A stretch of DNA of 64,000 nt from VRUE01 sp963701265 (GCA_963701265.1 OY969581.1:1054001-1118000), one strand, 5' to 3'. Counted from the first letter of the stretch, positions 35,001 through 43,810 are shown. Numbers and translations are program-made. Notes: generated from the sequence alone by a model not told the origin.

Positions 35001-35758
35001 GCGACGTGCGCAGCGGCGAGGCCAATATGGAGGTCTTCCTCTACGACGCGACGGGCGACGGCGGTCAGGGGCTGCTGCGTTGCGTTTCCTGCAACCCGAG
35101 CGGCGCGCGTCCGGTCGGCAGGGGGATTCAGGTTCTGGCCGGCAGCGGCGTGGAAGTGCGGGCGGCGGCCACGATTCCACTGCCCCAGACCCAGCTCTAT
35201 ACCCAACGTGTCATCTCCGACGATGGCCGCCGGGTCTTCTTCAACTCCTACGACCCCCTGGTCCTCTCCGACACCAACGGCAAGGAGGACGTCTACCAGT
35301 GGGAGGCCGTAGGTAAGGGCAGCTGCTCGGAAGCCTCTCCTGCCTACAGCCCGCCCAACGGCGGCTGCCTGGCGCTGATCTCCTCGGGGGAAAGCCCCTC
35401 CGACTCCGAATTCCTCGACGCCAGCGCCTCGGGCGAGGATGTCTTCTTCACCACCGAGCAGGGCCTCGTGCCTCAGGACTACGGCTTGGTCGACGCCTAC
35501 GACGCGAGGGCCGGGGGTGGTCTGCCGCCTCCGGCGGGCCTACCCGCCGCATGTGAAGGCGAAGCCTGTCAGGGGCCCTACCGACCCCCCAACGATCCGA
35601 CGCCGGCCTCATCGGCCTTCGAAGGCTCGGGCAACGTCCGGGAGGACACTCCGAGCCGTCGCTGCGCCAAGGGCAGGGCCCGGCGCAACGGGCGCTGCGT
35701 GCCCGCCAAGCGACAGCACAAAAAGCAAGCCCACCGCAACCGGAGGACTGGACGATGA
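32054..35758 (+). CDS. Large exported NHL-repeat / Fn3-like / propeller protein
   Basis: 1234 residues from ATG 32054 (GTG 32045 is an alternative). A signal peptide (LGLCALCFVLILGFLTGYPS) precedes NHL-type repeats (residues about 40-390: GEVDAPNGIATNATTGHVYI, LDTPNGIGVDPSGDVYVFE). Next comes an Fn3-like domain (about 395-505, ending LQPETEYHYRFVAQSG), then CPNQVFRAGDSSQLPDCRAYEMVSP, a signature I associate with Solirubrobacterales. A WD40/TolB-like propeller (SSDGSRVFWTA, SDDGRRVFFNS) and a very basic tail (CAKGRARRNGRCVP) follow. Probably a cell-surface protein bound to envelope polymers. The stop overlaps the next start (ATGA). Confidence 0.85.
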   Translation: MKKTLPGHSEVDSGVRLGLCALCFVLILGFLTGYPSPASAVTPEFFTRIGSGGSAAGEVDAPNGIATNATTGHVYIADGGLAIDGNNRIDEFTAWGDFVRAWGWGVLNGANELQVCTDATGCLKGLTGAGVGQLDTPNGIGVDPSGDVYVFEVANARVQKFTSTGQFLLMFGGEVNKSTGESICTAAQVQGGDTCGIGVKGSGPSAFSLPISGNVRGNLLAIVPAGTIFVADENRIQAFEPSGVFKAQFSTPEAGTSGALAADPTSSDLYFSFAPVTVGASEEAIQPNVYRLDSTTGNVLDTLEEQRQPYALAVDSQSNVYVYDRSSPSRILQYGPGGALLGAFAKGDVPESFGLATNVVNNAGESDVYLAETQFGNDADYHIKVYGPPPLKWAPPTVSPEIASQFATSVGTDTAIVKAEINPRYWTDATYRVQYGLEPCASGGCTEFPSASQIDLTSKAGNTSVATRGLLLAGLQPETEYHYRFVAQSGGGGPVFGPDRTFTTFAAPSPNAEACPNQVFRAGDSSQLPDCRAYEMVSPLDKNNGDIRALNQVTGYTTAVDQGAADGSALTYTSYRGFGDVKGGPFASQYVARRGPDGWANLNLSPPRGHSFFGTRLSIESQFRAFSADLSNAWFMQDGEPILDPCAPEGFAGLYRSSLGDASYHALSCATPAFQTPYKGATQPFYPELQGFSADGSVAVFRANDALTPDASGELSGVGLPIYQLYVAYGDGELRSVNVLPNGEVADEDASAGTANEEATSRFQNVERAVSSDGSRVFWTASPTKGSEGQGPGKIYLRLNATQPQSALDGSGKCSEPQLACTISVSQAVSSKPARFHTADPEGTRAVFSINESPSGASDLYEFSVPKRKATLIAHKVRGRILGASEDASRVYFASEEVLTSGANAQGQSPSAGEANVYFYDANEEGDERYRFVVTLSAADAVVADGTPSNLARWPIYHIPRVAPSGEQLLFTSTASLTGYDNRDVRSGEANMEVFLYDATGDGGQGLLRCVSCNPSGARPVGRGIQVLAGSGVEVRAAATIPLPQTQLYTQRVISDDGRRVFFNSYDPLVLSDTNGKEDVYQWEAVGKGSCSEASPAYSPPNGGCLALISSGESPSDSEFLDASASGEDVFFTTEQGLVPQDYGLVDAYDARAGGGLPPPAGLPAACEGEACQGPYRPPNDPTPASSAFEGSGNVREDTPSRRCAKGRARRNGRCVPAKRQHKKQAHRNRRTGR

Positions 35759-38583
35759 GGCGCTTTCTCGCAGCGATCGTTGTCGCCGCTGCCGCCATGC
35801 TCTGCCTGCCGCTGGCGGCTCAAGCCGAGTTCGGCCTGCACGACTTCGACGTTACCTTCACCAACGAGGACGGATCGCCGGCGATCCAGGCCGGTTCGCA
35901 TCCTTATGCGATGACTACGAGCTTCAAGCTCAACACCCATGTCGACCCCCACTTCGGCATCGTGCCCGACGGGGAAATGAGGACGCTGAGGTTCGAGCAG
36001 ATTCCCGGTCTGGTCGGCGAGCCGACCGCGACCCCGCGTTGCTCGACCGCCGAATTCCTCTCTCACGAAATAGGTGGAGACTTCTGCGACGACGACACGG
36101 CGGTGGGCCGGGTCTCGGTAGTTCACACCGTGTCAGACAACGCTCCTGAGGACGCGGCGGTCTTCAACCTCGTCCCACCCCCTCACGTCGCGGCGAAGCT
36201 CGGCTTCTACGCGTTCAACATCCCGATTCTGATCGAGATCCTGGTCAGCGAAGACAAGCCCCACGAGATCGATGCGATGGTGGTCAACATCGCCCAGCCG
36301 GTGCCCGTCTACAGTGTCGACTTCACGCTCTGGGGCAATCCCTCCGATCCGGCTCACGACTTCCAGCGAGGCGACTGTCAAGGGTGTCCTTTCAATGCTT
36401 CCCCCAAACCCTTCCTGACGCTGCCCCGCGCCTGCGAGGGCCCGCTGGTCTCGAGCTACGAAGCGGCCTCCTGGCAGGAAGGCGCGGTCGATTCGGGGGA
36501 TTCTCTGAGCCACGATGACGCCGCCCCGCCCAACCCTCAGGGCCTGACCGGCTGCGACAAACTCGGCTTCAAGCCGACCATCTCGGCCCAGCCGACCACG
36601 AGGGCTGCCCAAAGCCCCACTGGCCTGGACTTCTCCCTCGACGTCGCCGACGAAGGCCTGACCAACCCTACGGGCTTGGCCAACTCCGACATCCGCAAGA
36701 CCGTAGTGACCCTGCCCGAAGGCTTCTCGATCAACCCCTCGATCGCCGAAGGCCTCGAGGTCTGCTCGCAGACCCAACTCGCCCGCGAGACCGCCTTCTC
36801 CGAAGCAGGAGCGGGCTGCCCCAACGCATCCAAGATCGGCACGGTGGAAGTCGAAACCCCGCTGCTGGAGGAAAACGTAAATGGCTCGCTGTTCATCGCC
36901 AAGCCCTACGACAACCCCTTTAACTCCCTGACCGCCATGTACATAGTGATCAAGAGCGCAAACCTGGGGATAAAGGCGGTCCAGGCGCTGAACGTGATTC
37001 CGGACCCGGTTACCGGGAGGCTGACCACGGTCGCAGAAGACATGCCGCAATTGCCCTTCTCCCACTTCCGCCTGCACTTCCGCGAGGGCACCAGATCCCC
37101 CCTGGCGAGTCCCCCCGGCTGCGGCACCTATAACGCCGAAGCCACCCTCTACCCCTATGCCGGCGGAGCCCCGGTTACCACGACCTCCGCCTTCCAGATC
37201 ATCAGCGGCCCTGAAAGCGGCCCCTGTCCCTCGGGAGGCCTGCCTCCCTTCAGGCCGGGCCTGATCGCAGGAAGCATCAACAACGCCGCCGGGCGGTTCT
37301 CCCCCTTCAACGTCAGGTTGTTCAGAAGCGACTCAGAACAAGAGATCACCCACTTCTCGATCAAGCTGCCGCCGGGGATCACCGGCAAGCTGGCCGGAGT
37401 CCCCTACTGCTCCGATGCGGCGATTGCCGCGGCCAGGGCACGCACCGGCCCCCATGGCGGACAGGAAGAGCTCGACAATCCATCCTGCCCCGCCGCCTCT
37501 CAGGTCGGGCGCTCCTTGGCCGGAGCCGGAGTCGGCCCCTCGTTGGCCTACGCCCCCGGCAAGATCTACCTTGCCGGCCCTTACAACGGGTCCAACCTCT
37601 CTATCGCGGCGATCACCGCCGCTCGTGTCGGTCCCTTTGACCTCGGCACGGTCGTGGTGCGCCAAGCGCTCCGGATCAACCCCGAGACCGCCGAAGTCTT
37701 CATCGACGCCACCGGCTCGGACCCGATCCCCCACATCATCCGGGGCATCCCGGTCCATCTCAGGGACATCAGGGCCTACGTTGATAGGCCGAACTTCGTG
37801 CTCAACCCGACTGACTGCACCCGCACCTCTACCGCATCGACGCTTCTGGGCTCAGGTCTTGACTTCGGCTCTGAAGCAGACGACCGCCCGATCACGGTCT
37901 CGACTCCCTTCCAGGCAGCTGACTGCGCCGCGCTGCCTTTCAAGCCCAAGCTCGCCTTGAGGCTGATCGGCAAGACCAACCGCGGCGCCCACCCCGCCTT
38001 CAGGGCGACCCTGAAGATGAACGGCATCGGCGAAGCCGGCATCGCCCGCGCCCAGGTCACCCTGCCCAAGTCGGAGTTCATCGAGAACGCCCACTTCAAC
38101 ACGATCTGCACCAGGGCGCAGTTCAAAGCCGGTGCCGGCAACGGTGCCCAGTGCCCGGCGGGCTCGGTCTACGGCAAGGCAAAAGCAGTGACCCCGATCC
38201 TGGGAGAACCGCTCACCGGCCCGGTCTTCCTGCGCTCCTCAGAGCATCAGCTCCCAGACCTGGTGGTCGCCCTGCACAACTCCCAGGTCGACTTCGACCT
38301 GGTCGGCAAGGTGGACTCGGTCAAGGGTGGCGGCATCCGCAACACCTTCGAAGCGGCGCCCGACGCCCCTGTCTCCAGCTTCGTCTTGGAGATGCAAGGA
38401 GGCAAGAAGGGTCTCTTCGTTAACAGCACCAACCTCTGCAAGGGCACCCACAAGGCTGAAGTCAATTTCACCGGCCAAAACGGCAAGGTCTCCAACACCA
38501 AGCCCGAGCTGCAGACCAAGTGCCGTGGCAAAGGCAAGAAGGCCAAACGACAAAAGCGGGCGGCAACGCGCCGCGCCGGCTAA
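35755..38583 (+). CDS. Large exported protein of unknown function
   Basis: 942 residues; signal peptide (FLAAIVVAAAAMLCLPLAAQ). The remainder is beta-rich with repeated sub-patterns: TCDKLxFKP-like (TGCDKLGFKPTISAQPTTRA; DCAALPFKPKLALRLIGKTN), each followed by ValThrLeuPro segments (VVTLPEGFSINPSIAEGLE; QVTLPKSEFIENAHFNTIC) and a CPxxSxIGTV-type segment (CPNASKIGTVEVETPLL; CPAGSVYGKAKAVTPIL). This implies at least two copies of one domain. A Lys/Arg-rich end (GKKAKRQKRAATRR) follows. Start overlaps the previous stop; the next gene begins directly after its stop. Confidence 0.82.
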   Translation: MRRFLAAIVVAAAAMLCLPLAAQAEFGLHDFDVTFTNEDGSPAIQAGSHPYAMTTSFKLNTHVDPHFGIVPDGEMRTLRFEQIPGLVGEPTATPRCSTAEFLSHEIGGDFCDDDTAVGRVSVVHTVSDNAPEDAAVFNLVPPPHVAAKLGFYAFNIPILIEILVSEDKPHEIDAMVVNIAQPVPVYSVDFTLWGNPSDPAHDFQRGDCQGCPFNASPKPFLTLPRACEGPLVSSYEAASWQEGAVDSGDSLSHDDAAPPNPQGLTGCDKLGFKPTISAQPTTRAAQSPTGLDFSLDVADEGLTNPTGLANSDIRKTVVTLPEGFSINPSIAEGLEVCSQTQLARETAFSEAGAGCPNASKIGTVEVETPLLEENVNGSLFIAKPYDNPFNSLTAMYIVIKSANLGIKAVQALNVIPDPVTGRLTTVAEDMPQLPFSHFRLHFREGTRSPLASPPGCGTYNAEATLYPYAGGAPVTTTSAFQIISGPESGPCPSGGLPPFRPGLIAGSINNAAGRFSPFNVRLFRSDSEQEITHFSIKLPPGITGKLAGVPYCSDAAIAAARARTGPHGGQEELDNPSCPAASQVGRSLAGAGVGPSLAYAPGKIYLAGPYNGSNLSIAAITAARVGPFDLGTVVVRQALRINPETAEVFIDATGSDPIPHIIRGIPVHLRDIRAYVDRPNFVLNPTDCTRTSTASTLLGSGLDFGSEADDRPITVSTPFQAADCAALPFKPKLALRLIGKTNRGAHPAFRATLKMNGIGEAGIARAQVTLPKSEFIENAHFNTICTRAQFKAGAGNGAQCPAGSVYGKAKAVTPILGEPLTGPVFLRSSEHQLPDLVVALHNSQVDFDLVGKVDSVKGGGIRNTFEAAPDAPVSSFVLEMQGGKKGLFVNSTNLCKGTHKAEVNFTGQNGKVSNTKPELQTKCRGKGKKAKRQKRAATRRAG

Positions 38584-39363
38584 GTGGTGCGCAGGCGGGC
38601 GGGGGCCCTTGGCTTGACGATGCTCTTGGCGAGCGCGGTGATCGCAACCGCAGCAACGATCCAGCAGGGAGGCCTGCGCATTACCGTCCTCTCCCAGATC
38701 AAGCCCTACAAGCTGCCTCGAACCAAGCCGGCGCCGATCGCGGTCTTCGTCGCCGGGCACCTGCAAAGCGCCAAGGGCGGCATCCCGCCGCAGCTGCAGA
38801 AGCTGACGATTAACGTCAACCGCCACGGGCTGCTGCAGTCAAAGGGACTGCCCGCCTGCCGCACCCCCGAAGTGCAGCCTGCCTCGACCCAGCGAGCGCT
38901 CGAGCGCTGCGGCGATGCCCTGATCGGCTCCGGGCAGTTTTGGGCAAACATCGTCTTGCCCGACCAGGGCGCTTACCGAACCCAGGGTCGCCTCTTGATC
39001 TTCAACGGGCGTGAAAAGGGAAAGCCGGTGATCCTCACCCACATCTACACCACCCACCCCTTTGCCACCTCCTTCGTCATCCCGTTCTCGATCAAACACG
39101 TCTCCAAAGGGCCCTACGGAACCGAGTTGCAGGCATCGCTTCCCCAGGCCCTGGGCTCCTGGGGTTACCTGGACCGAATCAAGCTGACCTTGCGGCGCAA
39201 ATATCGCTTCGGCGGCAAGCAGCTCTCGTACTTCAACGCCGCCTGCCCGGCCCCCAAGGCGGCAAGGCGGGCTTCCTTTCCGCTCGCCTACGCGAGCTTT
39301 GAGTTCGCCGGGCGGCCGTCTTTGGGAGCCAGCGTGAACAAGACCTGTGGGGTGGCCGAATGA
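38584..39363 (+). CDS. Exported protein of unknown function
   Basis: 259 residues from a GTG start with no gap after the preceding stop. Signal peptide ALGLTMLLASAVIATAA. The mature protein contains GHLQSAKGGIPPQLQKLTIN, CRTPEVQPASTQRALERCG and LIGSGQF, motifs close to those in the preceding large protein's repeat class, and four to five cysteines. Third gene of a tightly coupled exported-protein operon; its stop overlaps the next start by 4 bases. Confidence 0.8.
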   Translation: MVRRRAGALGLTMLLASAVIATAATIQQGGLRITVLSQIKPYKLPRTKPAPIAVFVAGHLQSAKGGIPPQLQKLTINVNRHGLLQSKGLPACRTPEVQPASTQRALERCGDALIGSGQFWANIVLPDQGAYRTQGRLLIFNGREKGKPVILTHIYTTHPFATSFVIPFSIKHVSKGPYGTELQASLPQALGSWGYLDRIKLTLRRKYRFGGKQLSYFNAACPAPKAARRASFPLAYASFEFAGRPSLGASVNKTCGVAE

Positions 39364-40427
39364 GAAGGGCCGCGGTCATCCTCGTGCTCGTGGCCCTTTT
39401 CGCCATGGCTCAGGCCGCCCAGGCGGCCTACGACCCGGTTGGCGCCGGCACCACGAGGCTCGTCTTGGACAAGCGCTTTGCCTCCTTTCTCGCCAAGGAT
39501 GGCGTGGCGCTCACCGTCTCCGCCGGGGCCAAGCGCAAAGGCAACGCGATCTCGCTGCCAGTCTCAGGGGGCAACGTCGATCCGACCACCGGCAAGGGGG
39601 AGATCGAGCAGGAAGGCACGATCGTCTTCGAGGGAGGGCGAAAGCGCGTCCCCCTCAGAAGCCTCACGGTCAAAACCAAGCACTCGCCCCTGATCGCCAA
39701 GGTCGGCGGCAGCCAGCTCAAGATCGCCACCTCCTCGAAGCTTTCCTCCAAACGCAAGGGCTTCGGCACCGCTTTCTCGGCCAAGGCCCTGGAGCTCAGC
39801 GCCAAGGTGGCCACCCGGCTCAACAAGAAGCTGCGCCCCCAGGTTCCTTTCACCGCGGGCCAGCCGCTTGGCTCGCTCACCAGCAACGCCCAGCCGCAGC
39901 TGATCACGATCCTGGAATCGGGCCGGGCGACCCTCGCCTTTGCCCCGGCTTTTCTCGCCAAGCTGGCCAGCCGCTTCGTCTCTGTCAACCCGATCTTCCC
40001 CGCCGAACGCTCCGGAACAGCCTTCACTCTCCCGATCGTTCTCGGCGGGGCGATTGCCCCCGATGGATCGGCAGGGACGCTGCGCACGGGGGGGAGCGTT
40101 GAACTGCTGCAGCTCGGCGCCGGGCAAGTCTTCTGGCAGGAGTCATGGCTCGACCTCGGGGTGGGGAGCCAGAGCGCCGAAGTCGACGTCGAGCCGACAC
40201 CGGCTTTCCCCGGCAAGCTCGGACGGATCGGACTCCTCGACGCAAGCTTCGCCGCGGCGGGCGTCTCCTCCGATGCCAAGGCCCGCACGATCTCGGTGGC
40301 CGGCGCCCCGTTGAGCCTGCAGGCACAGACCGCCGCGACGCTAAACGAAGCGTTCGCTGAACGCGAGGAGGTCTTCAGGGCCGGTGAAGCCGTGGGGGCG
40401 CTGTCCTTTGTGGCGCAAGGGCAGTAG
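39360..40427 (+). CDS. Exported protein with weak resemblance to HtaA domains
   Basis: 355 residues; signal peptide (AAVILVLVALFAMAQAAQA). It seems to hold two related halves, each with a start such as TRLVLDKRFASFLAKDGVAL or RATLAFAPAFLAKLASRFV, a central LPVSGG/LPIVLGG and an EQEGTIVFEGG/RTGGSVELLQ segment. The pattern recalls HtaA (haem-binding) domains of Actinobacteria, but I cannot confirm it and see no haem ligand motif. Last gene of the coupled block. Confidence 0.75.
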   Translation: MRRAAVILVLVALFAMAQAAQAAYDPVGAGTTRLVLDKRFASFLAKDGVALTVSAGAKRKGNAISLPVSGGNVDPTTGKGEIEQEGTIVFEGGRKRVPLRSLTVKTKHSPLIAKVGGSQLKIATSSKLSSKRKGFGTAFSAKALELSAKVATRLNKKLRPQVPFTAGQPLGSLTSNAQPQLITILESGRATLAFAPAFLAKLASRFVSVNPIFPAERSGTAFTLPIVLGGAIAPDGSAGTLRTGGSVELLQLGAGQVFWQESWLDLGVGSQSAEVDVEPTPAFPGKLGRIGLLDASFAAAGVSSDAKARTISVAGAPLSLQAQTAATLNEAFAEREEVFRAGEAVGALSFVAQGQ

Positions 40428-40451
40428 GGGTTTGGGGTTCGCCTAGTCAAG

Positions 40452-41642
40452 ATGCCGCTGACCTCCGCCGTCCAGGCCCGAACTGATCTAGTCGCCCGCC
40501 TCCAGGCGCGCCGTGGTGAGATCGAGCAGGAGGTGTTGACCCGGGTCTATGCGATCTCGGACCCTACGCAGCGCGCTGATCCCAGCTACGCCGAGGGACT
40601 GCGCGCAGCGGTCTCCGCCGCCGTCGACTATGGGCTTGCGGGCATCGAGCACGGAGAGGCGCACACTTCCTCGGTCCCCAGTGCCCTGCTTGCCCAAGCG
40701 CGCCTCGCCGCCCAGAATCGTGTCAGCCTCGACACGGTTTTGCGTCGCTATCTCGCCGGCTACACGGTGCTGGGGGACTTCCTGGTTCAGGAGGTAGCCG
40801 AGGACCGTCTCCTCGGCGACTCTGAGCTCAAGTTGTTGCTTCGTGCCCAGGCAGCCCTTCTCGATCGCCTGCTGGCGGATGTCAGCGACGAGTACACCAA
40901 GGCCACTGACCGCCAATCGACGCCAACCGCTGAAGAACGCCGCGCCGAGCGGGTCGAACGGTTGCTTGCCGGCGAGATGCTGGAGACGTCCGAGCTGAAC
41001 TATGACTTCGACCCTTGGCACATTGGGATGGTTATTTCGGACCCTGAATCCAAAGCACCGATCCGTGAGCTGCCCACTCTTTTCAACCGCCGTATGCTGA
41101 CGATCCACCGCGGTGAGGGTACGGTTTGGGTTTGGCTTGCCGGACGGCGCAGGATCGATCCCATCGAGCTGGTGCGCGTCCTCTCCTCAGAGTGGCCCGA
41201 GGGGACTTTCGTAGCCATTGGCGAGCCGGGAGAGGGCTTATCAGGCTGGAGGCTTACTCATCGGCAGGCCGGTGCTGCGATGCCCCTTGCCCACCGTATG
41301 GGAAAGTCCGTTGTGCGCTACGCCGACGTTGCTCTGCTCGCTTCGACGCTTCATGACGACCTGCTAACTACTTCGCTCCACTCCCTTTACCTCTCCCCGC
41401 TCTCAAATGAGCGAAATGGAGGCTTTACTCTTCGCGAAACGCTCCGCGCCTACTTTGCCGCCGAACGCAAGGTCTCCTCCGCCGCCGCGTCGCTGGGTGT
41501 CACTCGTCGCACTGTGTTCAACCGCTTGCGTCTGGTTGAGGAACGGTTGAACTCCCCGCTGAGCGAGTGCGCCATTCAGATTGAGGTAGCACTGAGCTTG
41601 GAAGAGCTTGGGAATTCCATCCCGAAGCGGGAAGCAGCTTAG
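40452..41642 (+). CDS. PucR/CdaR-type helix-turn-helix regulator
   Basis: 396 residues. A helical N-terminal domain (about 1-160; RLAAQNRVSLDTVLRRYLAGY) is followed by a GGDEF-like middle region and a C-terminal PucR-type HTH (LRETLRAYFAAERKVSSAAA, LGVTRRTVFNRLRLVEERL). Such regulators control catabolic or developmental genes in Actinobacteria. Transcribed 25 bases after the exported-protein operon, so it may be co-transcribed with it and respond to the surface. Target unknown. Confidence 0.88.
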   Translation: MPLTSAVQARTDLVARLQARRGEIEQEVLTRVYAISDPTQRADPSYAEGLRAAVSAAVDYGLAGIEHGEAHTSSVPSALLAQARLAAQNRVSLDTVLRRYLAGYTVLGDFLVQEVAEDRLLGDSELKLLLRAQAALLDRLLADVSDEYTKATDRQSTPTAEERRAERVERLLAGEMLETSELNYDFDPWHIGMVISDPESKAPIRELPTLFNRRMLTIHRGEGTVWVWLAGRRRIDPIELVRVLSSEWPEGTFVAIGEPGEGLSGWRLTHRQAGAAMPLAHRMGKSVVRYADVALLASTLHDDLLTTSLHSLYLSPLSNERNGGFTLRETLRAYFAAERKVSSAAASLGVTRRTVFNRLRLVEERLNSPLSECAIQIEVALSLEELGNSIPKREAA

Positions 41643-41756
41643 GTGACATTTTCCCAAAGTGGATCACCGCCGTTCAATTTGAGACTGGGAGGCTCACTGC
41701 GATGCACAGTCACCCAATTCCCTGGCGGCAAAGCCGCAGGAAGAAAGAAGGCAACA

Positions 41757-42911
41757 GTGAGAAGTTTGAAACTCTTGGGACTCGCGATTCTCGCTATCGT
41801 CGCCCTATCGACGGTAGCGAGTGTGGCATCGGCCTCTCAGGCCTACTTCAGGTCGTCGGCATACACAGCGTCCCTTCTGGGGAAAGCTGCTGGCGAAACA
41901 GGTAAACTGAGTACCAGCTGGGGAGCTAAGCTATGCACTAGCCCTACCCTGAGTGGATCCCTCAGCAGCCAAGCAACAAGCGTATCTACACTGGTGGCAA
42001 ACGATTCAAGTTGTGGTATGAAAACAAATGGTTGCTATTTCACTTTTAATACCGGTATCGCTGAACGATTGAGCACTGTTAAAGGCATGTTTGACATTAT
42101 CTGCCCAGCGGGCAATGTTATCGAAGTACCAATCGTAAGCTCTTGCTCAGCTCTAATCGGTTCGCAGACGGGCCTGCCTGCAAGCTTCGCCAACGATGGG
42201 ATGGCCCAAGTAATTACTGTCAAGGCAGAAGTCCTTACTGGACTAAAATATGAAATATCCTGCGAAAAAGGAAAACTGCACACTGACGGGGTCTACAAAA
42301 CGACTTGGGAAGTTTTTGGTTCTGTTCATATTTCAGGAGCCACCGGTGCACCTGCTCAGGGGCTTTACTTCGGGGCTGGGCCCAACTTCGCCGCCGAAAT
42401 CTATCCAGCATTGATCACTGGCACGCAGGTTTCACAGCATAAATTCAAAATGCCTGCGGCAGGATCAATTCAGTGTAAAACGTCCAAGCTCAACACGGAG
42501 CTGTCAGCTGCAGCCAGCGAACTGGTCGCGACACCGGAATACGGTACTTGCACTCTCGCGGGGTCATATGTGGTTACTCCAACCGTAACTGGATGCTCTT
42601 TGACCTTCAAACTCCTGGGATCTTCGGGTGAAGGCAACGGCGGCATTAGCTGCTCCGCAGGAAATGAACTTACCTACCGGGTCGTGAATTTTGATGGGAC
42701 CACGCGATGCACGGTCACAATCCCTAGTTACACCCCAGCCGGGGAAAACTACACGTTCAAAAACGTGGGATCAGGAAAATCACGGCAGGTCGAAGCGATT
42801 GCCAATATGTCTGCCATCAAATACCACATCACCACAGGTTGTGGAGTGGCTGAAGGTACTTACTCAGATGGTGCTTTCACCGGCAGTACGCTGTTCACGG
42901 CTTACGAATAG
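41757..42911 (+). CDS. Exported Cys-rich protein, visibly less GC-rich
   Basis: 384 residues from GTG 41757 (AAGG 5 bases upstream); the frame is open to 41643 but the signal peptide (LKLLGLAILAIVALSTVASVA) fixes the start. It has about 14 cysteines (CTSPTLSG, SSCGMKTNGCYFTF, ISCEKGKLH, IQCKTSKL, TTGCGVAEGTY), so many disulfides, with beta-rich Ser/Thr/Gly sequence. Codon use is clearly less GC-biased than its neighbours, with many AT-ending codons around 42000-42500, which suggests transfer. Function unknown. Confidence 0.78.
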   Translation: MRSLKLLGLAILAIVALSTVASVASASQAYFRSSAYTASLLGKAAGETGKLSTSWGAKLCTSPTLSGSLSSQATSVSTLVANDSSCGMKTNGCYFTFNTGIAERLSTVKGMFDIICPAGNVIEVPIVSSCSALIGSQTGLPASFANDGMAQVITVKAEVLTGLKYEISCEKGKLHTDGVYKTTWEVFGSVHISGATGAPAQGLYFGAGPNFAAEIYPALITGTQVSQHKFKMPAAGSIQCKTSKLNTELSAAASELVATPEYGTCTLAGSYVVTPTVTGCSLTFKLLGSSGEGNGGISCSAGNELTYRVVNFDGTTRCTVTIPSYTPAGENYTFKNVGSGKSRQVEAIANMSAIKYHITTGCGVAEGTYSDGAFTGSTLFTAYE

Positions 42912-42921
42912 TCGTGCGTAG

Positions 42922-42938
42922 GGCTCCCGCTGGGGGCC
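42922..42938 (+). terminator. Short GC hairpin
   Basis: GGCTCCC-gct-GGGGGCC, 7 pairs with one G-T, 10 bases after the stop of the exported protein and before P2. It ends in CGCGTTTAG, so a modest terminator. Confidence 0.45.
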
Positions 42939-43028
42939 GCGTTTAGTTGCGACCCGTTCGGGCGGCACTGCCGCTCGGATGGGTCGCAGCTGGTTGTCTC
43001 CGGAGCAGTCTGCGGTCAGAAAAACCAC

Positions 43029-43066
43029 GTGCGTATCTTGACAAACGCGAACTGACGTGTTTGTAT
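43029..43066 (+). promoter_or_regulatory. Promoter P2, twin of P1
   Basis: TTGACA (43038-43043), 17-base spacer, TTGTAT (43061-43066), with the same GTGCGTATC block directly upstream of the -35 as in P1 and the same GAACT and CGTGTTT in the spacer. It drives the tetR pair beginning at 43100 with a leader of about 25 bases. A common regulator for P1 and P2 is inferred. Confidence 0.65.
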
Positions 43067-43099
43067 AGCTCGGCATCTCCACTTGAGAACTGCGCTGGT

Positions 43100-43804
43100 A
43101 TGAGCCCTGAGCAAGAGATCCGCAGCACGAGTCGCTCGTCACGGGCGGAGCGGCGCCGACCAGGCGCCCCGCTGCCCGAGGTGGAGAAGATCCGACCTCG
43201 CTCGCTTTCGCGGGAGCAGGTGGTCGCGAACCAGCGACGGCGCATCTTCGATGGCTTCGCCGCCGCCCTCGTCTACCACGGTTACGAGGACACGAAGGTC
43301 ACCGACGTGCTCGAATTTGCAGGCGTTTCGCGGGCGACCTTCTATGAGCGCTTCGAGAGCAAGGAGGCTTGCTTCGCCGCGGCTTTCGAAGACGGGGTGG
43401 GGCGGCTTGTGGCCGCGATCGAGGCGGCGGTCGGCGAGGAGGGCGGTTGGGACGCCCAGCTCTCAGTGGGGCTGGGAGCGGCCCTCGACCTTCTCGCCGC
43501 CGAGCCGGCGACCGCCCGTTTGCTCTTTGTCGAGGCGCTCGCCGCGTCGCGGTCCGCTCGGGACGAGTACGAGCGTTCGCTGGGTCGCCTGGCGGACGCC
43601 TTGCGCGCCCTCGATGGCCAAACCTCCGATGAGACCGTGCGCCTGCTCGCCGGCGGGCTCGCCTCACACATCTCCGGCCGGCTGCTCGCCGACGAAGCCG
43701 AGCGGCTGTCGGAGGACCACGACTTGCTTCGTGGCTACCTGTGCGCCGCCGGGCTCGCCGATGTCTCGCCTTCCCTGGTCGAGCAGCGGGTCGCACAGGC
43801 ATAA
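43100..43804 (+). CDS. TetR/AcrR-family regulator
   Basis: 234 residues from ATG 43100; the upstream frame contains promoter P2 and is not coding. HTH about 45-90 (FAAALVYHGYEDTKVTDVLE, AGVSRATFYERFESKEACF), then a helical effector domain (ARLLFVEALAAS). Closest in style to the TetR proteins at 30132 and 43811. Only 6 bases separate it from the next tetR. Confidence 0.9.
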   Translation: MSPEQEIRSTSRSSRAERRRPGAPLPEVEKIRPRSLSREQVVANQRRRIFDGFAAALVYHGYEDTKVTDVLEFAGVSRATFYERFESKEACFAAAFEDGVGRLVAAIEAAVGEEGGWDAQLSVGLGAALDLLAAEPATARLLFVEALAASRSARDEYERSLGRLADALRALDGQTSDETVRLLAGGLASHISGRLLADEAERLSEDHDLLRGYLCAAGLADVSPSLVEQRVAQA

Positions 43805-43810
43805 CGCAGC

